From positions 434,001 to 498,000 of the forward strand of contig NZ_FRBL01000006.1 of NCBI RefSeq assembly GCF_900142605.1: a stretch of DNA of 64,000 nt, read 5' to 3'. Shown here piece by piece: positions 50,839-61,900 of this stretch; positions within the stretch are counted from its first letter, which is position 1, and each line of letters begins with the position of its first letter. The position numbers were made by a program, and so were the translations under genes. The stretch comes from Chitinophaga jiangningensis (lineage in GTDB: Bacteria; Bacteroidota; Bacteroidia; Chitinophagales; Chitinophagaceae). Below the pieces are notes generated by a model. It was not told where the DNA came from and made no database searches. It saw only the letters and a program-made list of their open reading frames with translations.

Positions 50839-51939
50839 ATGAAGAAGTTATTACAGCACAGCATCACCGTAGCGTTCCTATGTGGCATTTCACTGTCAGT
50901 CGCAGCTAGTGGCCCTAAGCCAAAGAAATTTTTGCACCCGGCCATTCTCAATACCAAGGCCTCCCTGGATAGGATTAGCAAAGAGGTGGACAAAGGCGAC
51001 GCCGTCCGCGTAGCCGCTTATAAGCGGGTGGAAGAATTTATTGAACGCAGCGACTATCCCACTGCTTACTTCTCCACGATAGTTGTAGGTTCCAACGGAG
51101 CTACCTCTCCTTCTAAATCGCAGATCCGGCGGGATGCGGAACTCGTATATGCCTTCGCGTTAGCCTGGGCTAAAACGGGGAAACCGGAATATGCGGAAAA
51201 AGCTATCGGCCTCATTAACGGTTGGTCCTATGCCTTTAAAAATTATGACCTGTTGAATGCTGCTACCAATAAACGCCAGCCGGGACTCGAAGCCTGCTGG
51301 ACCACCCCGGGCTTTGTAGCGGCTGCCGAAATCCTGCGATACTATAAGGTGGATGGGAAAAGTGCAGGCTGGAAAGCAGCAGATATTGCCCAATTCGGCA
51401 ATTACCTTCGCACCGTTGTAGGAGAGTACATCAATGTGATGCCGATCTATAATAACAACTGGAACGCCTCGCAGGGCTATGCCAAAATGGCCATAGGCAT
51501 CTTCCTGGATAGTACGGCCTTATATCAGGAAGGCTATGATATTACCGCGAAGTTTATGCCTATAGTCATCAAACAAAATGGGGACATCCCTGAATATTGT
51601 GATCGCAAAGATTGTGTGCACTTTCAGTATTCCCTCACCGCTTTTTCCTATGCCGCCCAGCTGGCTCAATTGCAGGGGGATAAATCCCTTTGGGAATTTG
51701 GGGAGAGATTAATGGCAAGAGGATATGATTACATGCGTAAAGCCTGGGATAATCAGGCGGAATGCTCCTTCTGTTCTGCTAACAGTAAGATCTTCCCGGG
51801 AGTAGAGGTCGCAGCTAATTATTATAAAACAGCCAATCTGGATTACCTGCGCCAGTTGCAGGCGCCGCTGGGCTGGCCTGGGGATTATACCTTCCTGGGA
51901 TTTACTACTTATACCCATTTCGAGGTATCGTTTAAGTAA
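50839..51939 (+). CDS. Alginate-lyase-family secreted enzyme
   Basis: The protein has 366 residues and a signal peptide (MKKLLQHSITVAFLCGISLSVAAS). It carries an alpha/alpha-toroid alginate-lyase domain: HPAILNTKASLDRISKEVDK, ELVYAFALAWAKTGKPEYAEKA, PIYNNNWNASQGYAKMAIG with the catalytic-type Asn-Asn-Trp-Asn cluster, and KDCVHFQYSLTAFSYAAQLA. It probably degrades a uronic-acid polysaccharide. The gene lies close to the SusC/SusD pairs, but on the opposite strand. Confidence 0.85.
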   Translation: MKKLLQHSITVAFLCGISLSVAASGPKPKKFLHPAILNTKASLDRISKEVDKGDAVRVAAYKRVEEFIERSDYPTAYFSTIVVGSNGATSPSKSQIRRDAELVYAFALAWAKTGKPEYAEKAIGLINGWSYAFKNYDLLNAATNKRQPGLEACWTTPGFVAAAEILRYYKVDGKSAGWKAADIAQFGNYLRTVVGEYINVMPIYNNNWNASQGYAKMAIGIFLDSTALYQEGYDITAKFMPIVIKQNGDIPEYCDRKDCVHFQYSLTAFSYAAQLAQLQGDKSLWEFGERLMARGYDYMRKAWDNQAECSFCSANSKIFPGVEVAANYYKTANLDYLRQLQAPLGWPGDYTFLGFTTYTHFEVSFK

Positions 51940-51978
51940 GGTTTACAGGGAATGCCTTCCCATTTTTGCACTAGCCTG

Positions 51979-52026
51979 CCGCGCGCAGCGCGGACACCCA
52001 GAGGATGACACCGAAGGTGGCATCCT
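51979..52026. repeat. Two tandem triloop hairpins (GCA and GAA)
   Basis: CCGCGC/GCGCGG pairs around GCA (51979-51993). An 11-bp stem with one A-G mismatch pairs around GAA (52002-52026). The first is almost identical to the hairpin at 7461 apart from the middle loop base. They lie between convergent genes. Confidence 0.85.
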
Positions 52027-52039
52027 TAAAAACAAAAGA

Positions 52040-52062
52040 GGTCGTCTAAAGAATAGACGACC
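52040..52062 (-). terminator. Inverted repeat with minus-strand T-rich end
   Basis: An 8-bp stem, GGTCGTCT/AGACGACC, is followed on the minus strand by CTCTTTTGTTTTT. It may be a second terminator after the SusD gene. Confidence 0.55.
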
Positions 52063-52122
52063 CGTTCAATAATGCTAAATATGTCCTAGTTGTTATGAAA
52101 GTATTATTGTTGCAAGAGCTTT

Positions 52123-52156
52123 AAAAAAAGGGCCGTGAGTAAGAGTACAAACGGCC
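52123..52156 (-). terminator. Intrinsic terminator after the SusD gene
   Basis: GGCCGT/ACGGCC (52131-52136 with 52151-52156) is followed on the minus strand by a run of seven T (52123-52129). It lies 56 bases past the SusD stop. Confidence 0.7.
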
Positions 52157-52211
52157 TTTAGCATCTTGTATGTGACCTATGTATTAAACGTTAAGCTAGT
52201 GCCAAAATATT

Positions 52212-53771
52212 TTATTTATCCCACCATACACGGGTGTTAAAGTTATTTGCACCTTGTGTATTGATGGCATCATTATAGTTTTTAGCGTTGGCGCTGGCTT
52301 CTACTGCCGGGTACAGCATTCTTCTTGGAATCTGTCCGCCGTTATTATCACCCGGATAGATTACCGGTGTTAATTTAGGGAAGTCAGTTCTTCTCCAGTT
52401 ACTAAACACTTCGTACCAATCCAGGAAGCTGGCAGCCCAATATTGGGTATTGATCTGCTCCAGTGCTTTAGCCGCATCAAACGGATGAGCAGCCAGGTAA
52501 GTAGTAGCAGCTCCTTCACTGATGGTAGCAGCAGCGTCATACTGTTTCAGTTGCGTCATAGCGGCCTTTACACCATTTTCATAGTGGGTGGCAGCATTCG
52601 CTCCCACGTTCCAGCCACGTTGCGCGGCTTCAGCCAGCAGCAACTCTGTTTGTGCATAGGTTACCAGAGAAGTATAACCATCCAGTTTCGCAAAGATGTC
52701 TTTACGCACGGTAGAATAGTTAGCCACCGTATCCTTGAAGCCAGGTGCTTTATGTACATCGTTTGGCGTACTGGCACCATTTTCATCATAGCCATTAGGT
52801 AAGCCGATCTGGTTAGCAGGAGTTCTGTCACCAGTCAGGTTGATTTGTGCATATACACCCAGGCGAGGGTCGTTGTTGTTTTTCAGGAAGTCTACAAAGG
52901 TTTTGCTCAGGTAAACGTTGCCTTTCGCAACCGCATCCCACTCACCACCAAGGATATTGCTGTTCCTGTTTACCGTAGCACGGCCACCGGCGCCATTATG
53001 GCTTACATTAGCGTTATCGTCAATAGAGGTGAAAGTACCGCCTGCATAAGCTTTTTCTACCCATGTTTTAGCGGTAGCTTCTTCTACTTTGGTCATACGC
53101 ATACCTAAACGCACCATCAGGGAGTAAGCAAGCTTTTTCCATTTAGCCAGATTACCGGCATAGATGATATCTCCTTTACCTACCACATCTTTAGTAGCAT
53201 CCAGTGCCTTAGCTGCTTCATCGAGCTCCTTCAGCATGTCTGCATATATCTCTTTCTGGGTATCGTATTTAGGAGTGGTCGTGTTGTCGAGGTAGCCTTT
53301 ACCTGCCTGGCTGTAAGGCACCATTCCATACAGGTCGGTCAGGCGGTGGTAGATCAGTACACGGGTAATCCTGCTGATGTTGTACAGGTTAATCGCACCT
53401 GGTTTACCTTTCGTTTGCGCAATTACGTCTTCAATATATTTAACTTGTGAAGGATAGGCAACCTGGAAGTAAGAGGCTGCAAACCCGTCGCTCCGGGAAT
53501 ATTTATCCCCGTTATACCAGCCGGTGGTAGAAGCCAGTTGTTGCGTCATCAAACTTAAGTAGATGATGTTTACGCGCCAGGTTTCGAAACTGAAGTCGTT
53601 GTTACCGGTAAATTCCAGTTGTGCCCTGGTAAGGGAATAAATTGGAATGGTAGTTTCAGCGGAAGCACTGTTTGGATCAGTGTTCAGTGATTCGAAGTTT
53701 TTAGTACAGGACGACAAAAACGTCAGTGCCGGTACTGCCAGTAGTATGGTATATTTTTTCAGTGATTTCAT
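52212..53771 (-). CDS. SusD/RagB-family lipoprotein (pair 1)
   Basis: The protein has 519 residues. The signal peptide ends in a lipobox (PALTFLSSCTKNFESLN). The SusD TPR-like scaffold is visible in ISRITRVLIYHRLTDLYGMV, KLAYSLMVRLGMRMTKVEEA and ELLLAEAAQRGWNVG, and the end shows SNWRRTDFPKLTPV. It forms the surface lid of the SusC transporter encoded 35 bases upstream. The ligand is unknown; the neighbouring alginate-lyase-like gene hints at an acidic glycan but is on the other strand. Confidence 0.93.
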   Translation of the reverse strand: MKSLKKYTILLAVPALTFLSSCTKNFESLNTDPNSASAETTIPIYSLTRAQLEFTGNNDFSFETWRVNIIYLSLMTQQLASTTGWYNGDKYSRSDGFAASYFQVAYPSQVKYIEDVIAQTKGKPGAINLYNISRITRVLIYHRLTDLYGMVPYSQAGKGYLDNTTTPKYDTQKEIYADMLKELDEAAKALDATKDVVGKGDIIYAGNLAKWKKLAYSLMVRLGMRMTKVEEATAKTWVEKAYAGGTFTSIDDNANVSHNGAGGRATVNRNSNILGGEWDAVAKGNVYLSKTFVDFLKNNNDPRLGVYAQINLTGDRTPANQIGLPNGYDENGASTPNDVHKAPGFKDTVANYSTVRKDIFAKLDGYTSLVTYAQTELLLAEAAQRGWNVGANAATHYENGVKAAMTQLKQYDAAATISEGAATTYLAAHPFDAAKALEQINTQYWAASFLDWYEVFSNWRRTDFPKLTPVIYPGDNNGGQIPRRMLYPAVEASANAKNYNDAINTQGANNFNTRVWWDK

Positions 53772-53805
53772 GTTGCTGTTTTTTGAACTTCGTACAAATC
53801 CTTAA

Positions 53806-56800
53806 TTAAAATTTCACGTTGAGGTTCAGACCATAAGAGGCTGCTGTTGGAACACCTGCATATTCCAGACCCTGACCAACGCCGGAAGTGTAGAATGATT
53901 CAGGATCGATATTAGGCACATTCTTTTTGATGTAGAACAGGTTTCTTCCTACCAGGGAAAGACTCAGGCCACCAATTTTATTTTTGAAGGCGCTGGCAGG
54001 GAAGTTATAAGTAAGGCTAAGTGAACGGAATTTGATGAAGTCTGCGTCATACACCTGTAAAGCAGAGATGGTAGACAGACGGTTGTAGTAAGTCTGCGCA
54101 TCCACTTTGCCGGAAACAGCTTTACCGGTAGCATCCACACCTGTTACAGTAACACCACCACCTTCGCGACCTGCGAGGGTTTCCTTATGAAGGCCCATGC
54201 TGTAAGCGGTAGCATTGGTACCGGAGTACATTACTGCACCATCTTTGAAGTCAATGAGGAATGAAAGGCCGAAACGTTTGTAGTTGAATTCGTTGCTCCA
54301 GCCGCCAGTGATAGGCGCTACAGCAGTACCGAGGTATTTGAGGTTACCCGCCTGTGGCAGGCCATTGTCCAGGATCAGGTTACCTTTGTCGTCTCTCAGG
54401 TAATCAAAACCAGTAATTTGGAATGCTGGTAAACCAACTGCTTGTTTTACATAAGCTCTCTCTGTTCTGGATTCGTCCATCTGTAAGTCAGGCTGGCCGT
54501 CTGTCAGCTGTACAACTGTATTTTTGTTGTTGGTGAAGTTAATAGTGGTAGTCCAGCTAAAGTGATTGGTTTTCACTGGTGTACCAGATACTAACAATTC
54601 AATACCGGTGTTTTCTATTTTACCCAAGTTTACATATTTCTTGTCATAACCAGAGGTATAAGAAATGCTGCTCGCTACGATATCATTGTTAGTAGCTCTT
54701 TTATACCATGCAAAGTCAACGCTCAACCTGTTGCGCAGGAATGCCAGTTGGGTTCCTACTTCATACTCTGTTGCCATCAGTGGCTCCAGTGCTTTATTCG
54801 GAATTTCTGTTGGCATGCTGCCGATTGGAGCACCATTGATAGAAGCACCGGCCAGGGTAGAATAGTAGAGCTGTGTTTTTTGTGGTTCTGCATCACCACC
54901 TACTTTAGAATAACCTGCGCGGATTTTGGCAAGGCTCAACCAGTCAGTTTTGATGGTTTCGGACAGCAGGTAAGAGAGGCTGGCAGAAGGATAGTTGTAA
55001 GAGTTTTTACCTTTAGGTAAGGTGCTGGACCAGTCATTACGATCTGTTATGTTCAGGAACAACATGTTTCTGTACGACAGTTCAGCGGAAGCATACACGG
55101 AGTGGATCTCTTTATTGGGTGTAGTGAGAGATGGTACTACAGAGCTACCGGTAGCAGGGCTGTATACGTTTTTATACGCCAGTCCGTCCGCATTCATGCC
55201 GATGTTTTTAACATCCTGCTTCATGAAGTTACCACCTACGTTAGCACTGATATTGAACTGGCTGCCCAGTTTTTTATTGATACCGGCCATCAGTTCGGCA
55301 TTCAGCTCGTTGAAGGTGTTGGTTTGATCACCGAGCAGTTTACCGTCGTGCTTAAAGGCAATGCCGTAAGGCCAGATGCTCACCCCGTTGAAGGTATAGT
55401 TATCATTGCTCAGGCGGCCCTGGAAGAACAACCAGTCTGTTGCCTGGTATTTCAGTGTACCTGTAGCAGTAGTCCTGTTTTTGTTAGTCAGGTTAGTGGC
55501 TTTGGCAGCAGCAAAATACGGATTGGTATTGTACTGGTTAGAGTTGAATTCAGTTTCAAAGTCAGTCAGCGGATCCCATCCTGGTGCCAGTGATTTAGCT
55601 GGTACGTTATTAGGCAGGAACCTGATGGCAAAGTTACCGTTGGCAGGCGCATCACTCACGTTAGAGCGGTTCGCGCGTTCTTTAGAATAAATAATATTCA
55701 CACCACCGGAAAATTTGTCGCTCAGCTTATAATTCAGATCCAATGCAACGTTATTACGTTTGTAATAAGAATTTGGATACACTCCCTGATTCCTCAGGTC
55801 GCCAAGGGATAAACGGAAGGATGCCATTTCATTACCACCTGAGATAGCTACGGTGTTGGAAATAGTATTACCTGTTCTGTAAAAATCCTTGAAGTGATCT
55901 CCGGCAACATTGGAGTAAGGAGCATTAGTGCCGTTGAATAATGGCGTTGATGAGCCATCGAGTTTAGCACCCCAGGAGGATAAGCCGGTTGCTTTGGCAC
56001 CACCGGCATCTGTAGGTTTGGCACCTTGTGTACCCTGACCATACTGATCCTGGAAGTCACGGAAGTCGTGCACCTTGTCGATCGTAAAGTTGCTGTTTAC
56101 CTCTACACCCAGGCCTTTACGGGCTTTACCTGATTTGGTGGTGATGAGGATAACGCCGCCTAAACCGCGGGAGCCATACAGCGCTGCTGCAGGACCGCCT
56201 TTCAGTACCGTAATATCTTCGATATCATCCGGGTTGATGCTGGCCATACCGTCTCCCATGTCGGAGCCGCCGTATTTACCCGGGTTACCCATGTTAGTGT
56301 TATTATATGGCACGCCATTTACCACATATAATGGTTGTACAGTACCCGCAACAGATACGGTACCACGAATGCTTACACGGCTGGAACCGCCGGCACCGGT
56401 GGAAGGAGCCGTACTGTTTACACCGGCTACTTTACCTACCAATGCATTGGCTACGTTGATCTCACGCGCCTGCGTAAACTCACTGCCTTTTACTTTGGTC
56501 ATGGCATACCCAATGCTTTTTTCTTCTCTTTTGATACCCAATGCGGTTACCACCAGCTCATTCAGCCCGGTAGCGCCTTCTTCCATGGTTACGCTGATAT
56601 CAGCACTGCTGCCTACCGCTACTTCCTGTGAACCGTAACCTACAAAGCGAAATACCAGGATATCCCCTGCTTTGGCCGAAATAGTGAAACGACCATCCGC
56701 ATTCGCCTGGGTACCTTTGGTAGTACCTTTAATCAACACAGTAACGCCGGGTAATGGCGTGCCTTTACTGTCTTTTACAATACCGTGAATCTCCTTCTGC

Positions 56801-56934
56801 TGGAAGTTGCTGTACAAAGCAGTAGCATTAGCCACCCTTGCAGCGGAAGCGGCAAAAGCATTGTCAGTAATCGCGGCACTCAGCGTGAGCCCGGCTACTG
56901 CACATACTTTTACAAGGCGTAGGTTTGTTTTCAT
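53806..56934 (-). CDS. SusC/RagA TonB-linked outer-membrane transporter (pair 1)
   Basis: The protein has 1042 residues. It has a signal peptide (VCAVAGLTLSAAITDNAFA), a carboxypeptidase-like domain (IHGIVKDSKGTPLPGVTV) and a plug with SIRGTVSVAGTVQPLYVVNG and VLKGGPAAALYGSRG. The 22-strand barrel ends GLNLNVKF. There is no STN domain, so unlike the receptor at 1 it should not signal to a FecR. The first residues (MKTNLRLVKVCAV) echo those of the SusC at 58921 (MKNNLRLMRMCVA), showing common descent. Confidence 0.95.
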   Translation of the reverse strand: MKTNLRLVKVCAVAGLTLSAAITDNAFAASAARVANATALYSNFQQKEIHGIVKDSKGTPLPGVTVLIKGTTKGTQANADGRFTISAKAGDILVFRFVGYGSQEVAVGSSADISVTMEEGATGLNELVVTALGIKREEKSIGYAMTKVKGSEFTQAREINVANALVGKVAGVNSTAPSTGAGGSSRVSIRGTVSVAGTVQPLYVVNGVPYNNTNMGNPGKYGGSDMGDGMASINPDDIEDITVLKGGPAAALYGSRGLGGVILITTKSGKARKGLGVEVNSNFTIDKVHDFRDFQDQYGQGTQGAKPTDAGGAKATGLSSWGAKLDGSSTPLFNGTNAPYSNVAGDHFKDFYRTGNTISNTVAISGGNEMASFRLSLGDLRNQGVYPNSYYKRNNVALDLNYKLSDKFSGGVNIIYSKERANRSNVSDAPANGNFAIRFLPNNVPAKSLAPGWDPLTDFETEFNSNQYNTNPYFAAAKATNLTNKNRTTATGTLKYQATDWLFFQGRLSNDNYTFNGVSIWPYGIAFKHDGKLLGDQTNTFNELNAELMAGINKKLGSQFNISANVGGNFMKQDVKNIGMNADGLAYKNVYSPATGSSVVPSLTTPNKEIHSVYASAELSYRNMLFLNITDRNDWSSTLPKGKNSYNYPSASLSYLLSETIKTDWLSLAKIRAGYSKVGGDAEPQKTQLYYSTLAGASINGAPIGSMPTEIPNKALEPLMATEYEVGTQLAFLRNRLSVDFAWYKRATNNDIVASSISYTSGYDKKYVNLGKIENTGIELLVSGTPVKTNHFSWTTTINFTNNKNTVVQLTDGQPDLQMDESRTERAYVKQAVGLPAFQITGFDYLRDDKGNLILDNGLPQAGNLKYLGTAVAPITGGWSNEFNYKRFGLSFLIDFKDGAVMYSGTNATAYSMGLHKETLAGREGGGVTVTGVDATGKAVSGKVDAQTYYNRLSTISALQVYDADFIKFRSLSLTYNFPASAFKNKIGGLSLSLVGRNLFYIKKNVPNIDPESFYTSGVGQGLEYAGVPTAASYGLNLNVKF

Positions 56935-57157
56935 ACTTACCTAATTTTGATTTTGGTTTGGATAAATGTTTATTTAAACCCCCGATGCTCAAGTGAACCG
57001 TCCTTCATAATTGAGTAGTCAGTGAAATCTTACAGGTCAAAGGGATACATCAGGTCTAATTATTACGTATAGTCGTTATAGTTACAGTTATTTTTATTTT
57101 GATCGCTGTATAGTAGTCGGGGCTAAATTCATTTGGTACCATCCCAACATTAAAAAA

Positions 57158-57183
57158 TTGCAAATTTTTTTTGCAAATTTTTT
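57158..57183. repeat. Exact tandem 13-mer (two copies)
   Basis: TTGCAAATTTTTT occurs twice head to tail. It lies between a terminator and the SusC pair 1 promoter region. It could be polymerase slippage or a protein site; its low complexity makes chance plausible. Confidence 0.6.
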
Positions 57184-57217
57184 GAAGTGTATGTTTTACA
57201 CATTTTGGACGGCCAAT

Positions 57218-57246
57218 AAAAAAAGCCGGTCCTTGATAAGACCGGC
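57218..57246 (-). terminator. Intrinsic terminator of SusD pair 2
   Basis: GCCGGTC/GACCGGC (57225-57231 with 57240-57246) is followed on the minus strand by seven T. It lies 41 bases past the SusD stop. Confidence 0.85.
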
Positions 57247-57286
57247 ATTGATTTTTTATGCACGCGATTCAAAAAAGAGATTGTTA

Positions 57287-58891
57287 TTATTGTTTTGGAT
57301 CCCACCACAAATGCGTACCACCCACGTCTTTCGGCTCACTCAGCATACCAATGGCCCGCTGCACCGCCGCATTATTGGTCTGATACTCATTACTCGGAAA
57401 GATTGCTCTTCTCACAAAATCAGTGGTACTGATCTTTCCACCACTATTATTTATCACCACGGGGAACAGCTTAGGATACCCGGTTCTTCTGAACTCGCTC
57501 CACGCTTCCTGCCCCTCCGGATAATTGGCGATCCATTTCTGGGTAATCACACGCTCCAGGTTTCTTTCGAAAGATGCAGCCGCATCCCATTTGATCGTAA
57601 TGGTACTCAGATAAGGGGAGCCTGTGGTAACATCGTTACTACCAGCCGTACTAGCCTTAGGATCTGCATAAGCTAATGGTTTGGCAGTACTGTTATTAAT
57701 ATAGGTATCAGCATCGGCCAGCTTGTACTGGTCAAACGATACCCGGATGCCCTGCTCATAGTTGGCCTGTGCACTACCGGCATTAGCCCAGCCACGCAGC
57801 GCCGCCTCCGACTTCAGAAACCACGCCTCGGCAGCCGTCATCAGCTGTATCTTGCTGGCAAATTCAGCCAGTTTGGAATACCCTACGTATCGCTCCTTCG
57901 CATCTATATTAATCCCATTGCGGATACCTTTATATTTTCCTGCCACAGCGGCATCGGTAGCGGTACGGAAATACTTTGGTAACCTCGGATCGGCATAGCC
58001 ACCCATGATAGATTCCATCGGTGCACCCATGCGGATATCATCCCAGGAGCCGTTAATGGTATTCAACGGATGGGTAGTGCTGCCGATATCCACCAGAAAG
58101 TTGTCGCTCGCATCCAGCAGCAAACCCGCCGGATCGGCCAGCGCCGCCTCGCCTTCCTGCTTCGCTTTGGCCGGATCTATGCGCACAATACGTAACGCAA
58201 GCCGCAAGCGCAGGGTGTTGGCAAAACGCAGCCATTTCGTATAGTTTCCCCCGTATACCAGGTCAGCTTTCGCAAACAGGGTGCTGGCAGTTTTGCCGGC
58301 AAAAGGGGTCAACTGTGCCACGGCATCCTTCAGATCAGCAAAAAATGCATTGTACGCTTCCTGCTGCGAATCAAAGTCAACACCTCCTTCTGCATTCGGA
58401 GTATTGTACTTGGTGTATATAACGGGACCGTATATATCACTGATCCTGTGCATCGCGGCTACCCGCAGAATTTCCGACATCCCTACAGCATCGGGCAGCT
58501 TCTTATCTTTCGAAAACTGAATCGACTTATACAGCGGATTCATCACATTAGCGTAAGCAATGGTGAAGGCGGAACTGGTCCAGCCATCCAGTAAATTGTA
58601 ATTCAGGTTGTTACTGTTGCCGGCAAAGGGCGTGGCACTCATCATGTATCCACTGAACACATCCCCTAACAGGTTTTGTTGCAACTGAAAGGAAGGCACC
58701 GGCTGATACAGATAAATACTGCGCTGCGCCTGCTGCAGCTGCGCCGCTACGATGGCGTAGTCGCCCTGCAGATCGGTATCGGTTGACCCGTAAGGATTCT
58801 TGTTGATCTCTTCAAAATTCTTGGTACAGCTGCCAAAACTAAGTATCGCTGCAACTGCCAACCCTGCTATCTTCAATGATTGAGAATTCAT
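57287..58891 (-). CDS. SusD/RagB-family lipoprotein (pair 2)
   Basis: The protein has 534 residues with a lipobox in AILSFGSCTKNFEEINKNPYG. Typical features are AAMHRISDIYGPVIYTKYN, RFANTLRLRLALRIVRIDPA and EAWSEFRRTGYPKLFPVV. It shares long stretches with the SusD at 62286 (for example INKNPY, MHRxSDIYGPVIYT and EFRRTGYPKLFPVVINNSGG), so the two pairs arose by duplication. It starts 29 bases after its SusC partner's stop. Confidence 0.94.
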   Translation of the reverse strand: MNSQSLKIAGLAVAAILSFGSCTKNFEEINKNPYGSTDTDLQGDYAIVAAQLQQAQRSIYLYQPVPSFQLQQNLLGDVFSGYMMSATPFAGNSNNLNYNLLDGWTSSAFTIAYANVMNPLYKSIQFSKDKKLPDAVGMSEILRVAAMHRISDIYGPVIYTKYNTPNAEGGVDFDSQQEAYNAFFADLKDAVAQLTPFAGKTASTLFAKADLVYGGNYTKWLRFANTLRLRLALRIVRIDPAKAKQEGEAALADPAGLLLDASDNFLVDIGSTTHPLNTINGSWDDIRMGAPMESIMGGYADPRLPKYFRTATDAAVAGKYKGIRNGINIDAKERYVGYSKLAEFASKIQLMTAAEAWFLKSEAALRGWANAGSAQANYEQGIRVSFDQYKLADADTYINNSTAKPLAYADPKASTAGSNDVTTGSPYLSTITIKWDAAASFERNLERVITQKWIANYPEGQEAWSEFRRTGYPKLFPVVINNSGGKISTTDFVRRAIFPSNEYQTNNAAVQRAIGMLSEPKDVGGTHLWWDPKQ

Positions 58892-58920
58892 AACTTTTGT
58901 TTTTGTGGTTCTGAATCGGG

Positions 58921-61900
58921 TTAGAGGGTAACTTTCAGGTTAAGACCAAAACTGCGGGTAGCAGGCAGGCCAAATACATCCACACCCTGTAAACCATTGT
59001 CGGTACTCATGCTCAGCTCAGGATCATAAGGTGCTTTCTTGCTGAAGAAAAACAGGTTACGTCCTACCAGGCCTACCTTCAGGTCCTTCAGTACCTTGCT
59101 GTTGGTAGGAATGGTATATACCACGGAGAATTCTCTCAAACGTACGTTGGTAGCATCGTACATATAGTATTCAGTGATACCGGCACGGCCACCAACTGCA
59201 CCATAAAATACTGCCGGATCAATAGGGCCGGCAAACTTGCCGCCACTGGCTTTGGTGGCATTGATATTTACGCCGCCCGCATCCCGTGCATCCGCCGTAT
59301 TTTGAGATACACCGTATTCATCCAGCATAGCCTGGGTAACGCTCATTACTTTACCACCAAAGCGGCCGTCAATCAGGAAATTGATATTGAAATTTTTCCA
59401 GGTGATGCTGTTGTTCCAGCCCAGTAAAAATTTAGGCGTAGGGTTGCCCAGGTAAGTGAGCGGGCCATCTGCTGCCTGCGGCTTACCATTGTCATCTACC
59501 AGGATGCTGCCATCTGCGGCACGTTTAAATGCCCTGCCGTAAATATCCCCGAAAGAGCTGCCCTCATGCAGCACCAGCGCATAGTTATTCACGTTATCTC
59601 CCTTGGGAGTAATGGTGTAATCGCCGCGCAGCTGTGGGGCCAGCTCGATCAGGGTATTTTTGTTACGCGTGAAGTTGAAGGTGGTAGTCCAGCTCAACTC
59701 TTTCTGTTTGATTACCTGGTAACCTAAAGTGGCCTCAATACCCGTGTTGCGCACGTCACCAGCATTGATGAAGGCGTTAGGGTAGAGGAAGCCACTCGAT
59801 ATGCGGAAATCGAAGTATTGATCTTTGGTGTGAGAGTTATACCAGGTGAAGTCGAAGTTCAGCCTGTTATCCAGAAAACGCCATTCGGTACCCAGCTCCA
59901 CGGAACTAGTCATCTCTGGTTTCAGCGGCTGTCCCAAAAATGCACCGGAGGTATTGGAAGTTAATATACCGGAAGTAACCGTATTGGTCGGTAAAGTTGC
60001 AAAAGGTGCAATGTCGTTACCCACTTTTGCGTAAGATGCACGGATTTTTCCATAATTAACCCACTCCGGCATTTTCACTAAATCACTCAGGATAGTATTC
60101 AAACCTGCTGAATAATAGAGGTATCCTTTCTTCATGTTTGGTGAATACGCAAGGGTGGATGACCAGTCGTTACGACCTGTCAGATCCAGAAATACCTTCT
60201 CTTTAAAATTAATACCGGCAGTAGCAAACACGGACTGCAGCTGTCTTCTCAGCCCTGTAGGCGTCACCTTGGTAGCAGAGTTCAGGTTCAGGTTACCAAT
60301 ATGAAATACATTCGCAAATGCCAGGTCACCATCTTTTGAATCCAGGAAAGTACGATCCTGCTTCAGGTCGGTGATGCTGGTACCTGCTGTAAAGTTCAGC
60401 CCGAAATTATCAGACAGCTTGGGTGTACCCACCACTAACAGGTCACCATAGTATTGGGTACTGGTGATGTAATCATAGGTATAGCGACCATTTGCATCTG
60501 CAATCGTGGTTTGTGTACCGGCATTGGCTTTCAGCTCATATTTATCCCATGATTTGTTGGCATTACCTCTGGCCTGAATGTTCAGCCATGGCGTTAATTT
60601 ATAACGGAGCGTAATGGCAGCAATGAGGTTGTCCTTCTTATTTTCAGTAACGTTGCGGTTAAGGATCCAGTAAGGATTTTGCTGGGAGTCCTGGCCGCTT
60701 TTATCTTCTTCATAATTCAGGTTCCACCAGTTTTGCAGGTACATGTTGCGTTTTGCACTCAGGTACTCATAGTTATCCACATAGTTCTGGAAGTTGAGGC
60801 CTCTCGGAAACAGGTACAAACCGGTGAGGGAGTTATAGTAAAGTCCTGAACTTGGGCGGTTATGCGCATTCTGTGTGGTGGCCAGCACATTCGCGTCAAT
60901 GTTTAACCGGTCGTTGAAGAAGTTCGCGTTTTCCCTGAAGTTAACAGTATGCTGATCAAATTTGGTAGTAGGCACAATTCCCTTGTTCGTGGTGTTGGAA
61001 TAAGAGAAGTAAGTCTGCGCCTTTTCCGTACCGCCCGACAGGTTGATGGAGTTGATCCACGTTTGCCCGTTCTGGAAGAATGATTTTACGTGATCCGGGC
61101 TGGAACCTTTGCTGCCCCAGCTGTACAGGTTGTCTTTATTCGTTTGGAGATAGGAGAATTGCAAATCCGGTCCGTAAGCGGCTTTGTCGAGCATAAAGTT
61201 GGAAGAGAAGTTCACTTTTGTCTGACCTGCTTTTCCTTTTTTAGTGGTGATCATAATCACCCCGTTGGCAGCCTGGCTGCCATACAGTGCAGAGGCAGAG
61301 GCACCTTTCAGGACGTTCACACTTTCAATGTCGTCAGGATTGATAGTACTGAGGATGTCCCCACCATCCCTACCGCCGGAAGAAGCTCCGGATGATTGTC
61401 CCCACAGGTCGGTAGGTTGTGCACTGGTGAAGTTCGCAATAGGAACTCCGTCTACAACATACAATGGCTGATTTTCGCGTATGGATTTCTGTCCGCGTAA
61501 TACTACCCTTGCGGAACCGGCTACACCAGAGGCACTTCGGTTTACCTGCAAGCCGGAAATTTTTCCGGATAAACTATTGACCACGTTTGTTTCTTTCACA
61601 GTGGTGAGGTCTTCGTTTTTCACCGACTGTGTGGAATACGTTAATTCTTTTGCTTTACGCTGAATGCCCAGGGCAGTAACCACCAGCTCATTCAGCCCTT
61701 TTACATTGTCATCAAGGGTTACATTTACTGTAGCGCTATTACCTACTGTTACTTCTTTTGGAGCAAAACCTACAGAACTAAATACCAACACATCTCCATT
61801 TTTAGCTTCCAGTCGGTAAGTACCATCGGGGCCCGTTTGCGTGCCTCTGTTGGTACCTTTTACCTGTACGGTTACTCCTGGCAGCGCATTTCCTTTGCTG

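Larger units (their letters stand above)
56935..57286. other. AT-rich region upstream of SusC pair 1
   Basis: This 352-base gap holds the terminator of the preceding SusD (57218-57246) and an exact tandem 13-mer (57158-57183). I did not find a TAnnTTTG box on the minus strand; the nearest candidate has extra bases between TA and TTTG (near 57040). No small gene is evident. Confidence 0.6.
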
